This document shows, in pieces, positions 57,856 to 64,000 of a stretch of DNA of 64,000 bases (position 1 is the stretch's first letter; each line of letters starts with the position of its first letter). The stretch is from contig JAQQWL010000003.1 in assembly GCA_038363925.1 (NCBI GenBank), positions 620,001 to 684,000 of the forward strand, given 5' to 3'. Source of the stretch: Apiospora phragmitis (lineage: Eukaryota > Ascomycota > Sordariomycetes > Amphisphaeriales > Apiosporaceae). Made by a program: the position numbers and the translations under genes. Below the pieces are notes generated by a model. The model did no database searches, had not been told where the DNA came from, and worked only from the letters and a program-made list of their open reading frames with translations.

Positions 57856-59275
57856 CTACTGACCCGAGAATGCACGCATGCTCTGCTGATACCGAAACTT
57901 CGAAGCCGACCTTGCCAAATCCCCTGATCTAACGGACCCCGCATCATTATAGCTCACATCCACCTTTGTAGTCTTCCATATGTTATAGTGATCAAATAGT
58001 ATCCCCTCCTCGTCGCTGTCACCCCTGGGCGTGTGATACAGTGGAGAGCACGGGTAGCTCCCGACAGGACTTGCCGGCAGGTCCTTCAGCACGATCGTGC
58101 CGCCACCGAAGGTCCTGATGACGTGCGACGAGGTCTGTTGGTCGTCGGTGGCGGTCTTGTTGTCCCTGCGTCTAAAGAAGAGCCGGTTTGGGTACTTGCG
58201 ACCACCGCCGCCGCTCTTCGTGAGCCTCGCGAAGAGGTTTGGGAACCACCGTTGGAGGAGAGATGACAGGGCGGGGATCGACGCGCAGATGATGGCGAGG
58301 TTGCACTCGATGGCCGAGTAGACGAAGCGGATGTCGTACGAAAAGTCGGGCTTCAGGAAGAAGCCGCCGTAGTGGTACTCAACGAGCCAAAGTAGGCGCA
58401 AGATACTGACAATGGTCACGCTAGTCCATATTAAAGAAGGGGTTGTCAGCTCTCTCTCGTACCAATACGTAGTTCTCTTCCTGGAGCCATAAGAGAGAAG
58501 CTTACATTATGCCGAGCGTAAGCACCAATGTCAGGCTCATCTTCAATCTCGTGGGCATCTGCAGACCAATAACGATCTTGATCGGCAAGATTACCACGAG
58601 GATATCTGTGAGAACAGTAATCGAAGAGGTGACGATGTACTGCAAGCCCTCACTATTGCAGTGGCCCGGGATACCCCGGTGCCAGTACTTGCGTACAGGC
58701 ACACAGGTGAACACCGAAGCCATGAAGACCGATATCAAGAGCAAAATGTTGGAAACATTCAGCAAGTGGATAGACCGCCGGATGCCGGGCTTATGGCCCC
58801 CTAATCGCAACAAAAAGAAGAGTACCGAGGATTTGACGAAGCCGAGTGTTGGGTTGTACAGCATTATGACCACGTAGGCCCAGATCTGACTCCATGGTCG
58901 CTCGATGGGCTGAGCAGGCATCTGCCACGTGTGGACTCCGATGAAGTTCAGCTTCATCATCACATAGCTGCAGCCCGATTCGGCCAAAGCCGTTATCTGA
59001 GAGGGATAGTTAGGTGAGTACTTGTAGTCCCATTCTCAGACAGCTATTAGGCTTGTTGTGGGAACACGTACCATGGCTGCGATGATGAATCCGTCATCCC
59101 ATCCAAACGTTCTAGCAGACAACCGACTGTACACTCGAAGAGAGCCGATTGCGAGGGCAAGGGCTGGAAAGAAGAAGATAACAAAGAAGCCGATTTGTTG
59201 CAATGAGGTTGTTGGGTAGGTCGACAGGTCCGTGGACTCGGTCGGAAGAGACCTCTCGTCAGGTATCGAAGCCAT
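57856..59275 (-). CDS. Fungal rhodopsin-domain (PTH11-related) seven-helix membrane protein
   Basis: Three exons: 59072-59275, 58506-58996 and 57856-58420. The introns are 75 and 85 bp, and the phases give 419 aa. Helix 1 is IGFFVIFFFPALALAIGSLRV, followed by YSRLSARTFGWDDGFIIAAM, the conserved R-x-x-x-R...DD motif of the fungal rhodopsin (DUF-type) family. Further helices include IWAYVVIMLYNPTLGFVKSS, ILLLISVFMASVFTCV, the TDILVVILPIKIVIGLQMP block (family P-x-x-x-x-x-L-Q-M) and ECNLAIICASIPALSSLL (family E-x-x-x-x-I-x-A-S-L-P). The cytosolic tail is about 130 residues, Ser/Arg rich. Members are candidate surface receptors, several at host or surface sensing; ligand unknown here. Confidence 0.93.
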
Positions 59276-61108
59276 GGTCCACCGAGAGTGAAGAGAAGGC
59301 CATTGAACCCCACGAACTCCGACTGTTAAGCATGAAGTCGAGATTCTTATCAATTGAAGCCACACTCAACTGTTGAGTAAGTACGTATGGTTCAAGGGTG
59401 TGAGCATGGGGGAAACTTCAAATAGGAGTTAAACGTGAAAATTATGCTAAGAGGCCACCAACCAACTGGGACTGGTTGTGGGATTTAATTTCGATGTTCC
59501 ATGATCTGGGTTACGCAAGTCTGCTATGGTTTGGAAGTAATCAGAACATGACCCCATTCACAGCCCAGATCTTCGTCGGCCTCGGCTAGGTGCGCCAGCT
59601 TAGAAAAGGAAACTGGTTTCTATTGGCGTGGAAATGAAACAGGCACTGGAGAAACTCGAGCTCATCCATCGGGAACCGAAAGTGTCGAGTATCGAATTGC
59701 ATGTTCTTATTGAGCGGAAGCGGGATGGGAATTCGCGGATAGCGTTGTTGGTGGGAGCAAAAGTGTGTGTCTATCAGATATCAACTCAAGCCACTGCGCT
59801 TCGAGTCGTTGCACGATTGGACCGTCGTCACGACGCCCCCGGGTATCTGCATGACGGCTGGGTTGAAGAACGGAAGTCAATTTTGGCTAAATGCCCGGTT
59901 GTGAGATCCGACATGCATGCAACCAGAAGATGTTGTGTTACCTCGGCGCATCTGTAGATAACAATTATCTGTAGATGTAAATGACATGGACAGATCGGGC
60001 TGCCTTCATAGCATCCAGCTAGGTTAAGTACGTAAGGACTCATGATCGGCACGCGTAGGGGGCAAGAATTTGAGCCCATCGGGTGCTGTTGCCCACTGAT
60101 GGGTTTCGGGAGGGCCAACCAACATCCAGGTCAACCGGATAAGATTCTACTTATTTATCGCCGGGGCATGACAGGGAGGGGAAAAAAAAAAGGTCAAAAA
60201 GGATGTTGGACGGTCGGTGCTAGGAGTCGGATTCGAACGCAAGATCTACGAAGGGATGTCTCTTCACAGGATGTGCTCATACCAACCAAACGCTGTTACA
60301 ATCCACGTCAAGTACTGAAGGAAGGCCACAGCTTGTACTATGCATCTTCACTGGGGGGTTATTATCACGAAGAAAAAAAGTGAGATGGGTTGGTGTGAAG
60401 TTAGAGTCCCAATGGGAGCACTTCGCACGCGACGGAGCTGTGAAGGAAAACCTCAAGCGTGCACCTGGGAGCTCTTCAACATTCCGCCATCGAGACCACT
60501 CGACCACCCTTGACAGAAAAATTCAGTTATTTGGAATTTTCAACCTACCCTCTCCTCCCTACGTACATTGATTGTTCTCCCCCAGCCCCCCTGTTCCTGC
60601 ATCTGCTTCCCTTCCCTCCTACCGCGCTCGGACCGTTACACTCCCGGCCAAATGGGCATAACACGCTTTGCTTACGGGCATGATACCCCCCAATGGATGT
60701 TACACAAGTTGACTTGGGTCTTCTTGTCCTTTCGCCTAGCCGCACGGGCAGGGACCGGGGTTGGCGCAATTAATCGGAGCTCTCCGTCAGGCCGTGGCTT
60801 CAGAAATGACAATCCTTTGACATGAAGTATCCAATTATAATCCGGTCACTGCCTAATAACCAAGGGTTCACTCCGAAAGTGCGTGTGTTGGCCGTCTCGA
60901 CGCTCTATCATGAGTAATGACTGCCACTACAAAATCGGAACGATCCATAATAGCCGAGACGACTAGAGCACCTAGAAAACTGATGGCAACGCACGATGCT
61001 CGATACTGGCTGGCATCCACGATTTTTTGAGGTACTATCTAGTAATTATTTTGGATTTATTTATATATAACCAGAAAAAACGGTCTTATAAATTAACAGA
61101 GTATCATC
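59276..61108. other. Intergenic with a tRNA-like scar
   Basis: No supported protein gene. On the minus strand near 60210-60300 there is a B-box-like GTTCGAATCC, but the T-stem and acceptor do not pair. The last ~100 bp before 61109 is AT-rich 3' flank of the DUF3176 gene. Confidence 0.4.
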
Positions 61109-63478
61109 CTATTCAGCAGTACCGTCCGTAGGATACAAGCCATCTCTTAAAAATACCGGATGATCACTATCCAAAGTTACTTGGCCCTTCATAGCCTTGG
61201 CCCTCTGCTGTAGGTCTTCAGCATTTTTAAATCCACGAGTAAGCTCACTGTCCCAGCCCTCTAGACCGTAGAACAGGAGCGGCAGACTGGAAGACTTCCA
61301 GGCTGTAAGAGTCGACCGGGTCAGTATCTTCAATATTGTCGACAGGAAAAAGGCTAGGACAGACTTACCTTCCACGCCGTGGGACTTGGAGTTGATCATC
61401 ACGGTGATCAGCAGCACGAGCGAAAGCACCGAGACCGCGATGGGCAGGGACAGCCACTTCCACTCGATATGGATGTACGTCTCCTGGACGAACGCGGTCC
61501 CGGTGACCGTGGTGAAATTGTTCTGGCTGTTTCGCATCGAGTTGGTCATGCTGTCCGCGATCTGTCCCACCCTCACCGTCAGGTTCTCCGCATTGTACAT
61601 GGCCAGGCCAAACGAAGGCGCCATCCTCCCGCCGGCGCCGGGCTGGTAGGTCCCGGTGTTCAGGAACACGGTGCTGTTTAGGACATCCTTCATGTACACT
61701 CCGAGGTTCAGGTGGTCGAACCAGTTCATCGTGTAGTTTGGCCCGAAGGTCTGGCCATTGTCGAATGTCTGCATGGTGAAGAGGAAATTGCCGGTTTGAG
61801 GGGGGTCGAGAAAGAACTCATGGCTAGAGATATGCATGATTTTCTCATCCACTGGCCCGATGTTCGTCCTTCCGCTGCTCACGTTGATGTGGTTGTATGT
61901 CTTCAAACAGTAGGCGAACATGCACTGGTTGACCTGGGACGGTTTCGTGGGTCTGTCGTTGTTGCCTCTAAAGAGGTTTCGATCCAACTTGAGTGCCGTG
62001 AATGCCGCGAGGACTGCGGGTTCGCCATAACCCGTATACATTGTAACCATGTTGGGTGTGGCAGGTACACTCGAAGAATTCCATACGTCAGCATACTCCC
62101 CAGCTGCATCGCTCGAGACACTCCAAGCGAAGCGGCTCGGTGGCAACAGCTGACGCGGAACAGTGGTATTGCAGACTGTGGCGCCTGATGTTTTATCGCG
62201 ACCGCAAGTTGTGTTCGTTGCGTCTACCACGTCCTAGGATGCATTAGTCTAGAATGTGCTAAGAATGCTCTCATGTAAGGTGTAAGTCAGATTCCCCCAT
62301 AGGTACATAGCTTTAGTGCCAAGACCTCCTGGCAGATCTCATACTCCCAAAACCGTTGATCAAGTCGCTTACCTCGCACGTGCTGCAAATACCAAGCGTA
62401 CTAACGGGCGGAAATGTACAGTTCGAAGTAGGGCAAGTGAGGTCGAAATCAGGGCTGGTACCAAACGCTGCCGAAATGACAGCACTCTGCAACTGAAACG
62501 GCGCGTTTTGTGCTGCAGGCCGAGGATCAGTCCAGGACCAACCAAGATCAACATTCCAACCTACCGACGGGATATGGTGGACCATGGTTGGCAGTGACTG
62601 ACGAGTTGGCGTCATAGACATGCGCCAGCCTGATCGAGGCAGCCTCGAGCGGTGTGGGCGTGGGCCGGGTCGGGAAGGTGAATACCAATTGCGCGAATGG
62701 ATCGATGACCAGCGCGGCAATGGTCAACAGCGAAGCAGACGAAGCCAGTAGCGCAGCGGTCTTCATCCGGAACATCAGCTGCAGCGCGCCCCACGGGCCT
62801 CGGGAGCCGGCGTCAAACAACTGCGGAAGGACAGATTAGCGTGCTGCTAATCGTTGCTAGTTCGGCGATGGTGTGCTGTGGAGCATGCATACATACCTGG
62901 ACATCGCTCAGCCGCCGCGGCGCCGTGGCGAAATGCAGCCATCGAAGCTGCCCGATGACCTCGGCCAGCATCAGGAGGCACGACGACTTAGCCAGCGTGG
63001 TGATGAAGGAGATGACGGCGTTGGGAGAGATCATGAGCGCCCACCCGTCCAGGCGCTTGCCGTCCTCGTTGAGCAGAACCACGACGATGACGGCTATGCA
63101 TACGAGGCTAAATGCCGAGGCCATTAGCTCCCACATCCAGAGACGAGGAAGAACCCTGTCTTTGGGCGCCCGTGGCTTCCTACTATCTCCCTGTTTCTCA
63201 CCATTTGAAACTGGATAGGATCTCGCATCTCCAAACTGGTCATGACATGGTAGGTTATGCAATGGAACATTGTCGCTGAAAACTGTATTATCGAATTGGT
63301 TGTTGTCCTGGGAATACTGATACGATGCATGACTGTCGACCGGCCAGTAGCTGGCAGTCATAGCAGGTTTGTGTGCCGGATCATTGTCGGTTATATGTGT
63401 CGAACTGAAGTGCTCGCCGCCCTGTGCATGATTATGATATGATGGGTAGTCGTCGACTGGCTGGTAACTCGTAGACAT
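61109..63478 (-). CDS. DUF3176 multi-pass membrane protein
   Basis: Five exons: 62897-63478, 62565-62820, 62373-62512, 61369-62233 and 61109-61302. The introns are 76, 52, 139 and 66 bp, and all phases match, giving 678 aa. The N-terminal ~115 residues are polar with an imperfect internal repeat (SYQPVDDYPSYHNH and SYWPVDSHASYQYS). Three helices follow (WELMASAFSLVCIAVIVVVLL, VISFITTLAKSSCLLMLAEV, ALLASSASLLTIAALVIDPF). A large Cys- and Asn-rich extracytoplasmic domain contains DLTCPTSNCTFPPVSTLGIC. A last helix (LPIAVSVLSLVLLITVMI) and the AWKSSSLPLLFYGLEGW motif diagnostic of DUF3176 complete it. Function unknown. The frame is open upstream to 63694, but MSTSYQPVDD is the better start. Confidence 0.92.
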
Positions 63479-63789
63479 GCCGCCAAAAAGGTCGGAGCCT
63501 CCCGTGATGGTTGGAAGTGTGGGTGAATGGGTAATTCGAAGAAAGCTTGGAAGACAGATTTTTGGAAACTGTACCACCCAACACGTTTTTGCGAACTTGA
63601 CGGGACAGTCTGCAAAAAGTAATTTTAGAAGCCCAGGGAGATTCCCCCCCCCCCAAGTGATTTCTATTTTAGTGCTTACGGCTGCGATCTTCATGCGCTG
63701 CTCGTATGTAATACTGGGCTGCGGTGCGCAGGTCCGCAGCCGCTGTGTTGCGGACCTATCATGATTAAGGAGGTCTTTTAGCTAATAGT

Positions 63790-64000
63790 TAACGTACCCC
63801 ACAAGCGAGCTGCGCATATAAGCGAGCTGTGTACTTTTAATTAACTTTCTTATAACTAACTTTATATTAACTTTTCTTTTTTAATAAGTATAGAATTAAA
63901 AAATAAAGAAAAAAGGTTTAATTTAACGCTTTAAACGCTTTAAAATAACTTAAAATTAAGTATATAAAAAGTTATAACGTATTTTATAAGCGAATATCTT
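63790..64000. mobile_element. Start of another RIP-mutated repeat, possible TA-flanked transposon end
   Basis: At 63790-63791 a TA precedes ACGTACCCCACAAGCGAGCTG, with AAGCGAGCTG repeated at 63803-63812 and 63820-63829. Composition then becomes RIP-like to the window edge. The TA-ACGT opening resembles the end of the element at 3803. The other terminus lies outside the window. Confidence 0.45.

Noticed and set aside
60205..60305. Possible tRNA on the minus strand (B-box GTTCGAATCC)
   Set aside because: The T-stem and acceptor stem do not pair and the D-arm is not recognisable; at best a pseudo-tRNA.
52002..63478. GH32, GMC, rhodopsin-domain and DUF3176 genes as a metabolic or virulence cluster
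   Set aside because: No backbone synthase, regulator or dedicated transporter lies among them, and the functions do not link into a pathway.

Overview
The window comes from a filamentous ascomycete (Pezizomycotina, probably Sordariomycetes). Genes have short introns (49-139 bp) with GTRNGT-like donors and CTRAY-type branch sites. The protein families are typical of moulds: fungal rhodopsin-domain membrane proteins, DUF3176, Dal5-like MFS, a Sulfotransfer_4-like protein, GH32 and GMC. GC-balanced gene blocks alternate with AT-rich islands in which CpA/TpG is almost absent while TpA and CpG persist. That is the signature of repeat-induced point mutation (RIP).

Layout. (1) 1-7.68 kb: RIP island holding a wrecked Ty1/copia-like element (INT, RT, RNase H, + strand) split by a 1.85 kb Fot1/pogo-like DNA transposon with TA target duplication. 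(2) 7.7-22.28 kb: genes for an unknown Q-rich protein, a sulfotransferase-like protein with a C-terminal anchor, a 539-aa MFS transporter (7 exons, one of 22 nt), a damaged type II membrane beta-propeller lectin gene, and a damaged CCCH zinc-finger gene. (3) 22.281-30.635 kb: a complete RIP-degraded Ty3/gypsy element with 170-bp LTRs, a 5-bp target duplication, RT, RNase H, integrase and chromodomain remnants, and a second nested Fot1/pogo-like transposon of 1.92 kb. (4) 30.6-38.8 kb: a graveyard with an F-box gene relic, its decayed tandem partial copy, a gypsy integrase fragment and a TPR-like relic. (5) 38.87-63.5 kb: a 912-aa hendecad coiled-coil protein, a long non-coding stretch of about 5.9 kb, an unknown coiled-coil gene, an archaemetzincin-type protease, a small unknown protein, an intracellular GH32 fructosidase, a multiply frameshifted GMC oxidoreductase, a rhodopsin-domain seven-helix protein and a DUF3176 membrane protein. 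(6) From about 63.79 kb: the edge of another RIP island beginning with a TA-flanked transposon-like end.

The genes do not form an obvious pathway or biosynthetic cluster. The strongest story is genome defence and decay: nested DNA transposons inside LTR elements, RIP that stops at or inside element borders, and a set of accessory genes (lectin, CCCH, F-box pair, GMC) carrying frameshifts or stops beside genes with perfectly clean exon structures. Several lesions lie in homopolymers, so assembly indels must be excluded before they are called real. All exon borders given here were worked out by hand from splice sites and reading-frame continuity.
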